Shown in pieces: positions 32,178-39,521 of a stretch of DNA of 47,994 bases (position 1 is the first letter of the stretch; each line of letters starts with the position of its first letter). The translations under genes and the position numbers were made by a program. Source of the DNA: a virus; the IMG/VR virus record IMGVR_UViG_3300020193_000037, positions 1 through 47,994 of that record, one strand, 5' to 3'. The notes beneath the pieces were generated by a model. The model had not been told where the DNA came from, did no database searches, and saw only the letters and a list, made by a program, of their open reading frames with translations.

Positions 32178-32206
32178 ACCTTAGTGGTACTAATGGTATA
32201 AGGCAA
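32178..32206 (-). promoter_or_regulatory. Leaderless promoter for the 32171 operon
   Basis: -35 TTGCCT, spacer TATACCATTAGTACCAC, -10 TAAGGT, then 6 nt to the ATG. Confidence 0.82.
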
Positions 32207-32207
32207 C

Positions 32208-32405
32208 CTAGACTATTTCTTTCTCCTTGGCAAAATGTCCCATTAAAAAAAGCCGAATGTCAAGCAACATATTGGTGACCTCCGAGATGGGCACAGAGTC
32301 CCGCCCAGTGACTTCGATAATTTTTGCATCAACGAACTGAACAGCCGAAGTTGGTTTCGCCTTGTCGCTATTGCCAACGGTGGTGGAAGAATTGTCATTA
32401 ACCAT
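32208..32405 (-). CDS. Hypothetical protein, 65 aa
   Basis: Reads MVNDNSSTTVGNSDKAKPTS, then a helix IPISEVTNMLLDIRLFLMGH-like. The NSSTTV codons contain a GGTGGTGG repeat copy. Last gene of the 33457 operon; it starts 10 nt after the upstream micropeptide stop. Confidence 0.55.
   Translation of the reverse strand: MVNDNSSTTVGNSDKAKPTSAVQFVDAKIIEVTGRDSVPISEVTNMLLDIRLFLMGHFAKEKEIV
32378..32389 (+). repeat. GGTGGTGG repeat copy inside the 32405 gene
   Basis: CGGTGGTGGAAG on the + strand, antisense to the coding strand. It lacks the TGGCTAT-type flank. Confidence 0.5.
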
Positions 32406-32414
32406 GGTTATATT

Positions 32415-32492
32415 TTACCAATCAATTTTATCGATAAAAAGAAATACCGCCAACACCCCCAGAAGGGTCACCACCAACCAAAAGTTGTTCAT
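32415..32492 (-). CDS. 25-aa membrane micropeptide
   Basis: MNNFWLVVTLLGVLAVFLFI, then DKIDW: almost entirely one membrane helix. Starts in an ATGA overlap with the 32665 gene. Same design as the other micropeptides here. Confidence 0.55.
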   Translation of the reverse strand: MNNFWLVVTLLGVLAVFLFIDKIDW

Positions 32493-32665
32493 GAACGGTC
32501 GAGTTTGTAGGCGTCAAGAACTTCCCACAATGCGTCCCACGCACCCTCGCGAACTGGCGCACAATACAGGACGACATCGCCCTCGTGGTGAAAGACGGTT
32601 ATTTCCCCGTCTTTCAGCAGGATTCGAATCTCCGCATGGCCCCGTTCTTTGGTTATATCCGTCAT
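32489..32665 (-). CDS. Hypothetical protein, 58 aa
   Basis: MTDITKERGHAEIRILLKDG, then EITVFHHEGDVVLYCAPVRE and a helix: a compact beta-rich fold with a closing helix. ATGA overlap on both sides. No family recognised. Confidence 0.6.
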   Translation of the reverse strand: MTDITKERGHAEIRILLKDGEITVFHHEGDVVLYCAPVREGAWDALWEVLDAYKLDRS

Positions 32666-32940
32666 AAGTCAGTCCCCAAATACGGGTCAAAGTCCATGGA
32701 ATAGCAAATTTCATATTCTTCAACCCAAAAGTCTTCCCTGTTGTTACGATTCATCAATTGCTTGAGTTCTTCCTCGCCACCAGGGCAATAGAAGGCAATG
32801 TCATCATCGGGAGTTCCAAACGAATCACAAACCGCATCATCTTCTATGGTGCCAAAAGAAATAAACCAAATAGAATGCGAGTCGGAATCATTGTCGTCGT
32901 GATAATGGACCGTGCATGTGGCGCCAATTGGTGTTTTCAT
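32662..32940 (-). CDS. Hypothetical acidic protein, 92 aa
   Basis: ATGA overlaps at both ends. MKTPIGATCTVHYHDDNDSD, then SIWFISFGTIEDDAVCDSFG: beta-rich N-terminus, acidic helix after. No family recognised. Confidence 0.6.
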   Translation of the reverse strand: MKTPIGATCTVHYHDDNDSDSHSIWFISFGTIEDDAVCDSFGTPDDDIAFYCPGGEEELKQLMNRNNREDFWVEEYEICYSMDFDPYLGTDL

Positions 32941-33179
32941 TGGGTATCTACCCCCCGTTCAACGGCATCAAGATACTCCTTGACCAACAGCGCAATAATT
33001 TCCAAGCACTCATGGTCGGTCGCTTCTTGACCATCGACATTCTTTAAAGCCAATATGCCGTCAAGCACCCAGCCCGCAAAACCGCCGTCATCATCGATAC
33101 GGTTTTGTAGGAGTTTGTCGTCGGTGAATGGGGTGAGGTAAACCTCATGCCATGCGTCCAAAGTCAATTTGTCGGTCAT
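32937..33179 (-). CDS. Hypothetical protein, 80 aa
   Basis: Start at the ATG at 33179 (MTDKLTLDAWHEVYLTPF), in an ATGA overlap; the longer frame is not supported. Contains HECLEIIALLVKEYLDAVER. No family recognised. Confidence 0.6.
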   Translation of the reverse strand: MTDKLTLDAWHEVYLTPFTDDKLLQNRIDDDGGFAGWVLDGILALKNVDGQEATDHECLEIIALLVKEYLDAVERGVDTQ

Positions 33180-33457
33180 TGGAGTTCCTTTTCGAAAGCC
33201 TCGTCCCAATTGTTTTCTGAGTAGGTGTTTACAAAAAAATAAAGTTTGCTGTATCTCATGCAACACTTATGAAAAAACTCGCACATTTCATCTGAATTGT
33301 CGCCATGGCGTTCAACGATATATTCAAATTCATCAAGAATTTTGGTCTGTTCGTCTTCGTTCATAGTTTCAAAAGCACGATTAATGTCCGTCCAAACCTT
33401 TGCTTGAAAGGCTTCATGGAGTAGTTTCGCAATTTTTAACTCAGGTAATTCATTCAT
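33176..33457 (-). CDS. Hypothetical protein, 93 aa
   Basis: Leaderless start, 6-nt gap. All-helical acidic sequence with a Cys-Cys pair (EFFHKCCMRYSKLYF). First of six coupled genes ending at 32208. Confidence 0.65.
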   Translation of the reverse strand: MNELPELKIAKLLHEAFQAKVWTDINRAFETMNEDEQTKILDEFEYIVERHGDNSDEMCEFFHKCCMRYSKLYFFVNTYSENNWDEAFEKELQ

Positions 33458-33463
33458 ACCTGC

Positions 33464-33492
33464 ACCTTATCGGTACTAATGGTATTAGACAA
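33464..33492 (-). promoter_or_regulatory. Leaderless promoter for the 33457 operon
   Basis: -35 TTGTCT, spacer AATACCATTAGTACCGA, -10 TAAGGT, then 6 nt to the ATG. Confidence 0.85.
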
Positions 33493-33659
33493 CCCGCAAA
33501 AAATATTAACAATGCAAACATCTCGAGGCCCCGGACCCAGGAGCCATCAGGTTTGAGATAAATTTAACTGAATTATGGTGACAATGGTCATGTTGCTATG
33601 TTCGTGGCCACCCTATACGGTGGTGGAAGAGAATTATATCTAATAGGAGACAGGCCAAA
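33493..33659. other. Intercistronic element H
   Basis: AGGCCCCGGAC near 33521 and CGGTGGTGGAAG at 33618-33629. This time a + strand gene follows, so the repeat keeps its strand although the neighbouring gene is reversed. AGGAGACAGG at about 33643 may be the ribosome-binding site of the next gene. Confidence 0.6.
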
Positions 33660-34049
33660 ATGACCAAAATTAAAACCCCGACAGTAATACAGACTGAAGG
33701 TATCAGGAAATCACGGAAAATCATAAATTACGCACGCACCATAGAAGGTCTGGTGGATACAGATGCCTATAAAGGCCTTGAAGCCACCATTAAGGTCAAA
33801 AACCTAAACGTAAATGTGATAATCGACGACGCCCGTATACGTTACGGACACCTTGACCTTCATGTAACGCCGATATCCGGGACCGGCGGGATGTGGATTG
33901 AACGAAAAAACATCGATATTTATGCGGACCCGGGTTTGTCCTACCCAGAAGAAAACGAAAATATAACAATGCCATCATTTTTGGCGGCGCCAATCAAGGA
34001 ACTCGTCCAACAAATCATCGAAAACGAGAAATCGCTAACGGGGTCTTAG
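33660..34049 (+). CDS. Hypothetical protein, 129 aa
   Basis: + strand gene with an AGGAG about 12 nt upstream. Beta-rich sequence (LEATIKVKNLNVNVIIDDAR, then IRYGHLDLHVTPISGTGGMW). A small DNA-binding or inhibitor protein is possible, but no family is recognised. It converges on the 34241 gene, overlapping by 15 nt. Confidence 0.6.
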   Translation: MTKIKTPTVIQTEGIRKSRKIINYARTIEGLVDTDAYKGLEATIKVKNLNVNVIIDDARIRYGHLDLHVTPISGTGGMWIERKNIDIYADPGLSYPEENENITMPSFLAAPIKELVQQIIENEKSLTGS

Positions 34050-34241
34050 GTCTTCCCTAAGGTAGACAACATCATCGCCCAGAACCTTCTGGGAGGCAAC
34101 GGGTAAAACCTCTTGTTCTTCCGCGTTTTCTTCTGGTCCCATACCAAAAGTTTCAATATTTTCATCATTTGCGGCCGACGGTGGTGGAACTCGCTCAAGG
34201 GGCTGGTTGGAGCCGAGGGCCCCGTGTTCTTTGGTTCCCAT
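34035..34241 (-). CDS. Possible small protein, 68 aa
   Basis: Open frame MGTKEHGALGSNQPLERVPP to its end, polar and Glu-rich, low in predicted structure. The ATG lies 1 nt from the + promoter of the 34278 gene. The reverse of that promoter also shows a TATAAG about 5 nt before this ATG, so bidirectional leaderless transcription is conceivable. It contains a GGTGGTGG copy as VPPP codons. Coding status uncertain. Confidence 0.4.
   Translation of the reverse strand: MGTKEHGALGSNQPLERVPPPSAANDENIETFGMGPEENAEEQEVLPVASQKVLGDDVVYLREDLRPR
34179..34190 (+). repeat. GGTGGTGG repeat copy
   Basis: CGGTGGTGGAAC on the + strand, inside the possible 34241 gene. Confidence 0.5.
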
Positions 34242-34242
34242 G

Positions 34243-34271
34243 TTGTCTTATACCATTAGTGCCGATACACT
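34243..34271 (+). promoter_or_regulatory. Leaderless promoter on the + strand (34278 gene)
   Basis: -35 TTGTCT (34243-34248), spacer TATACCATTAGTGCCGA, -10 TACACT (34266-34271), then 6 nt to the ATG at 34278. It is the clearest case showing that the motif turns with the gene, as a promoter must. Confidence 0.88.
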
Positions 34272-34277
34272 GTACAT

Positions 34278-34715
34278 ATGACAACTCTATCAGATGAATT
34301 TATTGAAACACATCGTGCCGTATTCAAGGACGTAGACGACCTCGAACGTGCAATGTACGTGCTTCAATCCTGGCAAACGAACTGTCCCTCGACCAATGTC
34401 CGCAAAATGTTGACATCATATATGGTCAGAGCCGAGGCCCTGAATTGGCTGGAAACCAATTTACTGCCAAAACTACTTGGCGTTGAAGAACTTGAGAAGC
34501 CGAGTATCGAAAAACGTAAGTACAAGTACGCACGTTTGGAAAAATTGGCTTTAGAAAAAACATTCCATGAATTTACGACCCAACAACTCGTTGATTACGC
34601 AGGGCTTGGTGCACAAACCATTACTAAATGGGCGAAAAGCACCGGTTACTTTCGACCAATTGGTCGGGGCTTATGGGAAGCCCGCAACCCGAAACAAGAT
34701 AGAAAACTGGCATGA
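34278..34715 (+). CDS. Hypothetical protein with wHTH-like C-terminus, 145 aa
   Basis: Leaderless start. Helical N-terminal part (DVDDLERAMYVLQSWQTNCP), then a C-terminal winged-helix-like segment (FHEFTTQQLVDYAGLGAQTI, TKWAKSTGYFRPIGRGLWEA) that could bind DNA. The AAA+ gene's promoter begins 3 nt after the stop, so this gene could regulate or accompany the AAA+/VWA pair. Confidence 0.65.
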   Translation: MTTLSDEFIETHRAVFKDVDDLERAMYVLQSWQTNCPSTNVRKMLTSYMVRAEALNWLETNLLPKLLGVEELEKPSIEKRKYKYARLEKLALEKTFHEFTTQQLVDYAGLGAQTITKWAKSTGYFRPIGRGLWEARNPKQDRKLA

Positions 34716-34717
34716 GG

Positions 34718-34746
34718 TTGTCTTAAACCATTAGTACCGATAAGGT
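34718..34746 (+). promoter_or_regulatory. Leaderless promoter of the AAA+/VWA operon
   Basis: -35 TTGTCT, spacer TAAACCATTAGTACCGA, -10 TAAGGT (34741-34746), then 7 nt to the ATG at 34754. Confidence 0.85.
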
Positions 34747-34753
34747 GCAGGTC

Positions 34754-35476
34754 ATGACTAAAACAACCAACACAACCAATCTGCCTGAATGCTGGCAAAC
34801 GTTTGACGACGTTCTGTCCAGCGGTATTGACCGTGTCATCCTCTTTGGACCGCCGGGCACAGGCAAAACCTATGCAGGCATGAATTTCGGCGCCGTAGAA
34901 AACGGCTCATTCCGTATTACGTGTACCGAAGACATGACCAACCTGCAAGTTGACGGCACATTTATGCCAGCAAGCGACGGCAAGTCTTTTCGCTGGTATG
35001 AGGGTGCTGCTTTAAAAGCATGGCAAACTGGCGGTCGTCTCGTTATCGACGAAATTGACAAGGCAGGTAGCGACGTTTTCGCAACACTTCTCAATTTCCT
35101 GGATACACCCGAGTCGGCGTCATGGGAGCATCCTGATACTGGCGAAATATTTCGACCATTAAACGGATTTTCAGCCGTTATGACCACGAATATCGAAGAC
35201 ATGAGGGAATTGCCCGAGGCCCTGGCCGACCGATTTCCTGTCAGGATTCGTATCAATCAACCGCACCCGAATGCCTTAAAACGCTTGTCGAAAGATTTGC
35301 GAGAAGTTGCCATTAATTACGCCGATGCAGGCGAACAACGATTGTCATTACGCACATTTATGGCGTTCGATAATTTGCGCAAGACCATGGGTGACCAAAA
35401 GGCTGGGCAAATTATTTTCGGGCACCGTGCCGACGGAATCATTGACGCTCTGAAACTGAATACGGTTGCATCATGA
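34754..35476 (+). CDS. MoxR-like AAA+ ATPase
   Basis: 240 residues from the ATG at 34754 (MTKTTNTTNLPE), placed by the promoter; the GTG at 34745 overlaps the -10. Walker A GPPGTGKT (about 33-40), Walker B LVIDEIDKA (about 97-105), sensor-1 TTN in VMTTNIEDM, and an Arg-finger-like ADRFPVRIRI. The helix-2 and pre-sensor inserts fit the MoxR/CobS/dynein-type (AAA_5) clade. Such ATPases act with VWA-domain partners to remodel or load metal into targets; the next gene is just such a partner, with an ATGA overlap. Confidence 0.88.
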   Translation: MTKTTNTTNLPECWQTFDDVLSSGIDRVILFGPPGTGKTYAGMNFGAVENGSFRITCTEDMTNLQVDGTFMPASDGKSFRWYEGAALKAWQTGGRLVIDEIDKAGSDVFATLLNFLDTPESASWEHPDTGEIFRPLNGFSAVMTTNIEDMRELPEALADRFPVRIRINQPHPNALKRLSKDLREVAINYADAGEQRLSLRTFMAFDNLRKTMGDQKAGQIIFGHRADGIIDALKLNTVAS

Positions 35477-37038
35477 CTCGTGTCAAAACCACAGTCGAGC
35501 CACATGCGTTAACACGTCGTGACCGACCAACACTTAGGTGGTCGGTAGAAGAAGTGGCGCCTCGACGAGGCCTCGCAAGGACTAACGTTGCGGACCGGGC
35601 AATCTTTGCACCTGCTGGTCTCAGCGACCTGGAGCGTGTCGTACGTGCGCATGAATTAATGCATGCACGAATTTCGCCTGCAGAATCAATCATCGATTGG
35701 ATAAAGCGTGAAATTGCTTCTCCCGATTCGTTGCAAGCGGTCGAAGAGGTCCGAGTCAACTATGCGTTGAATAAGGCCGGATTCGATTTGTCGAGTATGA
35801 CCGATGGTTGCGAGGACGCCGACGGCGAACTATGCGTCATCCAGGATGATTGGCTAGCAGCCGTGCGTTTCGCTGTCGCTAGCGCTGGTACGGGTGGCGG
35901 TAAACGATTTTTGGTTGGCGTACGTCGTCAATCAAAGCATTGGGCGACCGCTTTACAAAAAATTCAAAAACATTTTTGGAAACAAGCCGAAAGTGCGGAC
36001 GGGGGCAAACAAGGTCGACGATACGTTCCCAGGGAGCCATTGTTGTCAACCGATATTCATTCCAGCATTGGATTGCCACCTGCAGGATTTGCATGGACCG
36101 AGAAGTGGGCCGAGTATTTGGATAGATTGGGTGCCATGCCGGCGCCATCAAAGGCGGACAAACCTGTCAAAAAGAAGAGGAAGTCGGCCGTTACGACCGG
36201 AGAGGGCGGAGAAGATGCTACGAATCGTGAATCAGACGATAGCGAGCATGAAACTGGTGAATATACCGACGAATCGTCTCAAGACATCGCAAGCAAAGGC
36301 TCCAAAATAGAGGACGCTTTGCGTAATTTGAGACCTTTAAATTACGGACGAACCGAGGCAAACCAAGATTGGGGCAAACTTATTTGGGGCGAAAGTATCT
36401 TGACGGCCGTATCAAAGGGGCACCTTGGCAAAAAACGCGTCGCGATGACCTACGGTCGTAATCCACGACGTATTTCACGTCTTTTTTCGGACCCACAACG
36501 TCGAATTTTCGACCACGAACGTCGTAACAAGGGTGGAATCGTACTTATTGACGGTTCGGGCTCCATGGCGCTCAAGCGTGAACAGGTAATCGAGATACTC
36601 AAGGTTGCACCTGGCGCCACTGTCGCCATTTATTCCGACATGGACGAGGGTGCTGGTAGTCCGAATATCCACATTCTCGCCAAGAACGGCAAGTGCGTTG
36701 AGGAAAAAAACATGCCGGATTTCGGAAAGGGCAACGGCGTCGACCTGCCTGCGCTCGAGTGGGCGATTTCGCAACGTAAGGGCAAAGAGCCAGTCGTTTG
36801 GGTGACCGACGGCGGGGTCTGCACCGTCCATGGTTCGCATACTCAGCCAATTGTGCTTCAATGCATGAAGACCGCCAAAAGAAACAAAGTGATTTGCGTC
36901 GACCACGTGGATTCAGCAATCAAAGCAATCAAACAAATTCATCGGGGGCAGACGGTGCATGCCGATTATCCAGTACATTTCAATAATTTGGTTCGAAGTC
37001 TTGGTGGAATGGAAAAAACGCAGGTGGTATCGTCATGA
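35473..37038 (+). CDS. Zincin-VWA partner of the AAA+ ATPase (CobT/DUF2201-like)
   Basis: 521 residues. The N-terminal part has a zincin motif HELMH (about 56-60, in VVRAHELMHARIS) followed by AVEEVRVNYALN, which may supply a further ligand, as in the DUF2201 metallopeptidase-like proteins. A charged low-complexity linker (about 215-275: KKKRKS, then acidic) leads to a VWA domain with a complete MIDAS: D-G-S-G-S-M (GIVLIDGSGSM, about 353-363), a Thr/Ser-containing loop, and WVTDGG (about 437-442). The AAA+ and VWA pairing is characteristic of MoxR/CobS-CobT chaperone or chelatase systems. What the phage uses it for is unknown. Confidence 0.82.
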   Translation: MTRVKTTVEPHALTRRDRPTLRWSVEEVAPRRGLARTNVADRAIFAPAGLSDLERVVRAHELMHARISPAESIIDWIKREIASPDSLQAVEEVRVNYALNKAGFDLSSMTDGCEDADGELCVIQDDWLAAVRFAVASAGTGGGKRFLVGVRRQSKHWATALQKIQKHFWKQAESADGGKQGRRYVPREPLLSTDIHSSIGLPPAGFAWTEKWAEYLDRLGAMPAPSKADKPVKKKRKSAVTTGEGGEDATNRESDDSEHETGEYTDESSQDIASKGSKIEDALRNLRPLNYGRTEANQDWGKLIWGESILTAVSKGHLGKKRVAMTYGRNPRRISRLFSDPQRRIFDHERRNKGGIVLIDGSGSMALKREQVIEILKVAPGATVAIYSDMDEGAGSPNIHILAKNGKCVEEKNMPDFGKGNGVDLPALEWAISQRKGKEPVVWVTDGGVCTVHGSHTQPIVLQCMKTAKRNKVICVDHVDSAIKAIKQIHRGQTVHADYPVHFNNLVRSLGGMEKTQVVSS

Positions 37039-37268
37039 AATTACCTGTATGGAAATATGACATCAACAGGGACAGAGAAGACTTGCCCACATGGGATGTT
37101 GTCTTTACCGGTGATTTCGCTGCAATCATGGCGAGTATTCGTGCCAATAGTAAGCGAGAAGCCAAGACCCTGGCGCGCAACTTTCTTGTGGATTACTACG
37201 ACATAAACCTTGACTCGTTCAAAGCCGAGGCGACGCTGACTTACGGTGAGGGTGAAGATGGAGGGTGA
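37035..37268 (+). CDS. Hypothetical protein, 77 aa
   Basis: ATGA overlap with the VWA gene, so it probably belongs to the same functional unit. MKLPVWKYDINRDREDLPTW, then NSKREAKTLARNFLVDYYDI: strand, helix, strand pattern. No family recognised. Confidence 0.65.
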   Translation: MKLPVWKYDINRDREDLPTWDVVFTGDFAAIMASIRANSKREAKTLARNFLVDYYDINLDSFKAEATLTYGEGEDGG

Positions 37269-37483
37269 TTATCTAATGGGCGCAGACTTACTGAACGGGA
37301 CTCATGCTAGCATTGCTGGCATATGGGTCAAAAGATGTCCGATACATGTTTCTTTGGTTGGTTGCATGTATGGGCACGGGAGGTGTCCATCGACGACGGA
37401 GCGCGGCGTCGGTGGCACCTGCTCGTAAGTTAATATTGGGAATGCTGCTGATACGTCAATTCGCCCTACGGTGGTGGAAAGCG
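37269..37483. other. Gap between convergent operons
   Basis: 215 bp without a supported gene. It holds CGGTGGTGGAAA at 37469-37480, preceded by CAATTCGCCCTA. Short + strand frames exist but have no ribosome-binding site. Confidence 0.5.
37469..37480 (+). repeat. CGGTGGTGGAAA repeat copy
   Basis: Exact 12-mer just beyond the 3' end of the - strand membrane gene. Confidence 0.65.
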
Positions 37484-37723
37484 TCAACGCATGAAGGTGC
37501 GGTCCCAAATCCGGAAAAAGTTGATACCGGTTATAAGTGCCGTGCACTGAATCCATTTAAGTTCCCAGGTAATTGCGCCCTGGGTTTTGAGCATCTTGAC
37601 AGCCAGAAAGAGACCGAGTGAATAAAGAAGAGATGAAATTACGAAGTTTACAAACCCGTCGCGTATCAATTTTTTTGTCTTCGCTGTTTCTTCAAATAAC
37701 TTTTCTAACTCTTTATCTCGCAT
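37484..37723 (-). CDS. Small two-helix membrane protein, 79 aa
   Basis: Start at the ATG at 37723, in a TGATG overlap. A charged N-terminus (MRDKELEKLFEETAKTKKLI) is followed by hydrophobic stretches (FVNFVISSLLYSLGLFLAV; ALITGINFF). Probably a two-pass membrane protein. Function unknown. Confidence 0.65.
   Translation of the reverse strand: MRDKELEKLFEETAKTKKLIRDGFVNFVISSLLYSLGLFLAVKMLKTQGAITWELKWIQCTALITGINFFRIWDRTFMR
37564..37588 (+). terminator. Terminator-like hairpin for the AAA+/VWA operon
   Basis: CCCAGG, a 9-nt loop, CCTGGG, then TTTT on the + strand. It lies inside the - strand membrane gene, so it may be coincidence. Confidence 0.4.
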
Positions 37724-38100
37724 CACGATACTTTAGCGTGCTTTTGAACAATTTGATGAACGCGTTGACGCGACAAATCAAATGCATCAGCAATAAAACG
37801 AAGAGATTTGCCACTGTGATGCAAATCAATAATCCTCGAGTTCCTGTCGATGTTTGTAGCGGGGCCAGGGCGCAATGGGCCCCATTGCCATCCTGGAATA
37901 TTTTCAAGTTTTTCAATTTTTTCTCGCAAAAGTTGTCCCTTGCGCCGGCGCTGTCGGAGGTAACCAACCCATGCGCCGAGGGGCGTGGCCAAACCATCGA
38001 CGATTTCAATGTGCGACGCGGGGATAAAACAATGTCCCTCACGAATTCTGAAATTATTAATGGCAGTAAGTGTGATGTTGAATCTAGTGTTGTTGTCCAT
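37723..38100 (-). CDS. Helicase-associated domain plus HTH protein
   Basis: 125 residues. Residues about 20-75 match the 'helicase associated' (HA) repeat: NFRIREGHCFIPASHIEIVD, LGAWVGYLRQRRRKGQL and IPGWQWGP. Residues about 85-122 are a sigma-70 region-4-like helix-turn-helix (LHHSGKSLRFIADAFDLSRQ, RVHQIVQKH). Actinophages carry such HA-repeat proteins, thought to bind DNA. Likely a transcription regulator or DNA-binding accessory protein. Confidence 0.72.
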   Translation of the reverse strand: MDNNTRFNITLTAINNFRIREGHCFIPASHIEIVDGLATPLGAWVGYLRQRRRKGQLLREKIEKLENIPGWQWGPLRPGPATNIDRNSRIIDLHHSGKSLRFIADAFDLSRQRVHQIVQKHAKVS

Positions 38101-38190
38101 GGCCGCAACAATAGCAAAACCATTTAATCTAAAACCGATTTACATAACTTCTTAATCAAAAAGTTTTAGACATATCTTGACATACCTTTA

Positions 38191-38202
38191 CGGTGGTGGA
38201 AA
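38191..38202 (+). repeat. CGGTGGTGGAAA repeat copy
   Basis: Exact 12-mer preceded by CATACCTTTA, between divergent genes. Confidence 0.65.
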
Positions 38203-38229
38203 GCGACCTGGGTCGTGTATTATCTGGTC

Positions 38230-38625
38230 ATGGCTAAATCAGAAGATGAGTTTAGAAGAGAAGTTTGGGATAAATTTAGGGAAGACGTTCAAAGCGATTT
38301 AAACTTGATACGAGACGACTCAAGTTCGGGACGCATCCTGGCGGCGTGCCAAGATACAGAATGCAATATTTACCTGCTTGTTATGGCTGTGCCGGCCTCC
38401 GCCCTAAATGACCCCGAGAGCCCCGACCTATGGCGAACGCCAACAGCAAATAGATTTATCGTATGTTTAAACGAAGATATTTTAAAAAATAAAGTTGATG
38501 AAATAGAAATTGAAAATTTTTATGCGGCGCCCGCAGAAAAAAACGAAATAATGGCGAACTTTATCGCCGGCTTTCTCCCACCCATGTTCGAACGCGCTCG
38601 AGAGATGGAACCGCTGGATATTTGA
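38230..38625 (+). CDS. Hypothetical protein, 131 aa
   Basis: Start at the ATG at 38230 (MAKSEDEFRREVWDKFREDV); a GTG at 38215 is in frame. Helix followed by strands (ILAACQDTECNIYLLVMAVP), and a C-terminal helix. There is no Shine-Dalgarno, but TATTAT lies 6 nt before the ATG, so leaderless expression from another promoter type is possible. Function unknown. Confidence 0.6.
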   Translation: MAKSEDEFRREVWDKFREDVQSDLNLIRDDSSSGRILAACQDTECNIYLLVMAVPASALNDPESPDLWRTPTANRFIVCLNEDILKNKVDEIEIENFYAAPAEKNEIMANFIAGFLPPMFERAREMEPLDI

Positions 38626-38628
38626 TAG

Positions 38629-38640
38629 CGGTGGTGGAAG
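38629..38640 (+). repeat. GGTGGTGG repeat copy
   Basis: CGGTGGTGGAAG, 3 nt after the stop of the 38230 gene. Confidence 0.6.
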
Positions 38641-38646
38641 ATGCGG

Positions 38647-38714
38647 GGGAGCGCTACCCGGAAAACCCAACCACCGAGAATTTAAAATCCGGGTAGTCGC
38701 TCCCGCGCGGCGAT
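38647..38714. repeat. Long inverted repeat, 15-nt arms
   Basis: GGGAGCGCTACCCGG (38647-38661) and CCGGGTAGTCGCTCCC (38699-38714) pair with one small bulge across 37 nt. It follows a + strand gene and may be a terminator. Confidence 0.6.
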
Positions 38715-38864
38715 GCCGGGGTAAGAAGGGGGGAAGCACCCCAACATCACTGATAGGAGAAAGTATCATAAGTGTCTTCGTCTGATGGGAACTTTTTTAA
38801 ATTTTTTTCAAAAAACCCCCCGTAGGTGCCAATTCCTTCTAACCCATATGCTAGCGTGAGCCCC

Positions 38865-38941
38865 GTTTACCAGGATATAGCAGATTCGTTTTTGCTGACA
38901 CGCTTCGAGCGAATATTGCTTTTTTTTCTATCCTGGTAAAC
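38865..38941. repeat. Perfect 13-bp inverted repeat with inner T-run
   Basis: GTTTACCAGGATA (38865-38877) and TATCCTGGTAAAC (38929-38941) are exact complements, 51 nt apart. The inside has CGCTTCGAGCG (a 4-bp hairpin) and eight T before the right arm. Could be a structured RNA, terminator or recombination site. Confidence 0.65.
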
Positions 38942-38985
38942 ACTTACTCAGGCTGAGAAGAAAACTACCGAAATAATCGCGGAAA

Positions 38986-39001
38986 CACCCCAAAGGGGGT
39001 G
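38986..39001. repeat. Short GC hairpin
   Basis: CACCCC and GGGGTG around AAAG. Confidence 0.4.
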
Positions 39002-39089
39002 CCGGTAAAGTATTGCCCAAAAACGCAAATTTTAGGCAAAGGTTCCCCCGGACCCCCTCCAAAGGATGAAGGCCGCGAAAATGTTTGAT

Positions 39090-39112
39090 TTTTCTTTTTA
39101 CGTAAAAGAAAA
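39090..39112. repeat. A/T palindrome centred on ACGT
   Basis: TTTTCTTTTT-ACGT-AAAAGAAAA, one base short of perfect. An operator or small hairpin. Confidence 0.45.
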
Positions 39113-39137
39113 CTAAGAATCTTGTCTCTATCATCTA

Positions 39138-39149
39138 CGGTGGTGGATA
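39138..39149 (+). repeat. GGTGGTGG repeat copy
   Basis: CGGTGGTGGATA about 20 bp upstream of the 39168 gene. Confidence 0.6.
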
Positions 39150-39167
39150 ACAAGACGATGGGGGGTT

Positions 39168-39521
39168 ATGACAACGAAACGTTTCAGGATGACCAAAGCG
39201 GAGAAACAGGTACAGGCCATAACCAATAGACAAAAGTTCGAAACTGTCTCACCCGCCGATATCGACGCTGTTTTCGATTATTACTTGCAGGTGCACAAAG
39301 CCGACTCGAAGCGCAAGCCAATGCTCGACACCAAGCGCCGCTATTTGCTGGCAATAGGGATTCACGACTACGGCATCGACGGTTGCAAGGAGGCCATCGA
39401 CGGTTGCGCCAACAGCCACTTCCACATGGGCAAGAACAAGCGGGGCAAAGTCTACAATTCCCTCGAACTGATTTTCAGGGACGCCCAGCACATCGAACAG
39501 TTCATCGGGCACAACGAATGA
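39168..39521 (+). CDS. Conserved phage protein, probably replication-linked, 117 aa
   Basis: ATG preceded by GGGGGG. The second half (YLLAIGIHDYGIDGCKEAID, then NSHFHMGKNKRGKVYNSLEL, IFRDAQHIEQFI) matches a segment common at the end of phage replication-initiator-like proteins. The start of a four-gene + operon that also holds a possible helicase-loader-like gene. Confidence 0.6.
   Translation: MTTKRFRMTKAEKQVQAITNRQKFETVSPADIDAVFDYYLQVHKADSKRKPMLDTKRRYLLAIGIHDYGIDGCKEAIDGCANSHFHMGKNKRGKVYNSLELIFRDAQHIEQFIGHNE

Larger units (their letters stand above)
38626..39167. other. Structured non-coding stretch
   Basis: 542 bp with no gene on either strand. It holds two GGTGGTGG copies (38629-38640, 38138-type flank absent; 39138-39149), two long inverted repeats (38647-38714 and 38865-38941), a CACCCC/GGGGTG hairpin (38986-39001) and an A/T palindrome (39090-39112). 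It separates the accessory region from the replication-like genes, so it may hold an origin, an attachment site or a structured RNA. Confidence 0.55.
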
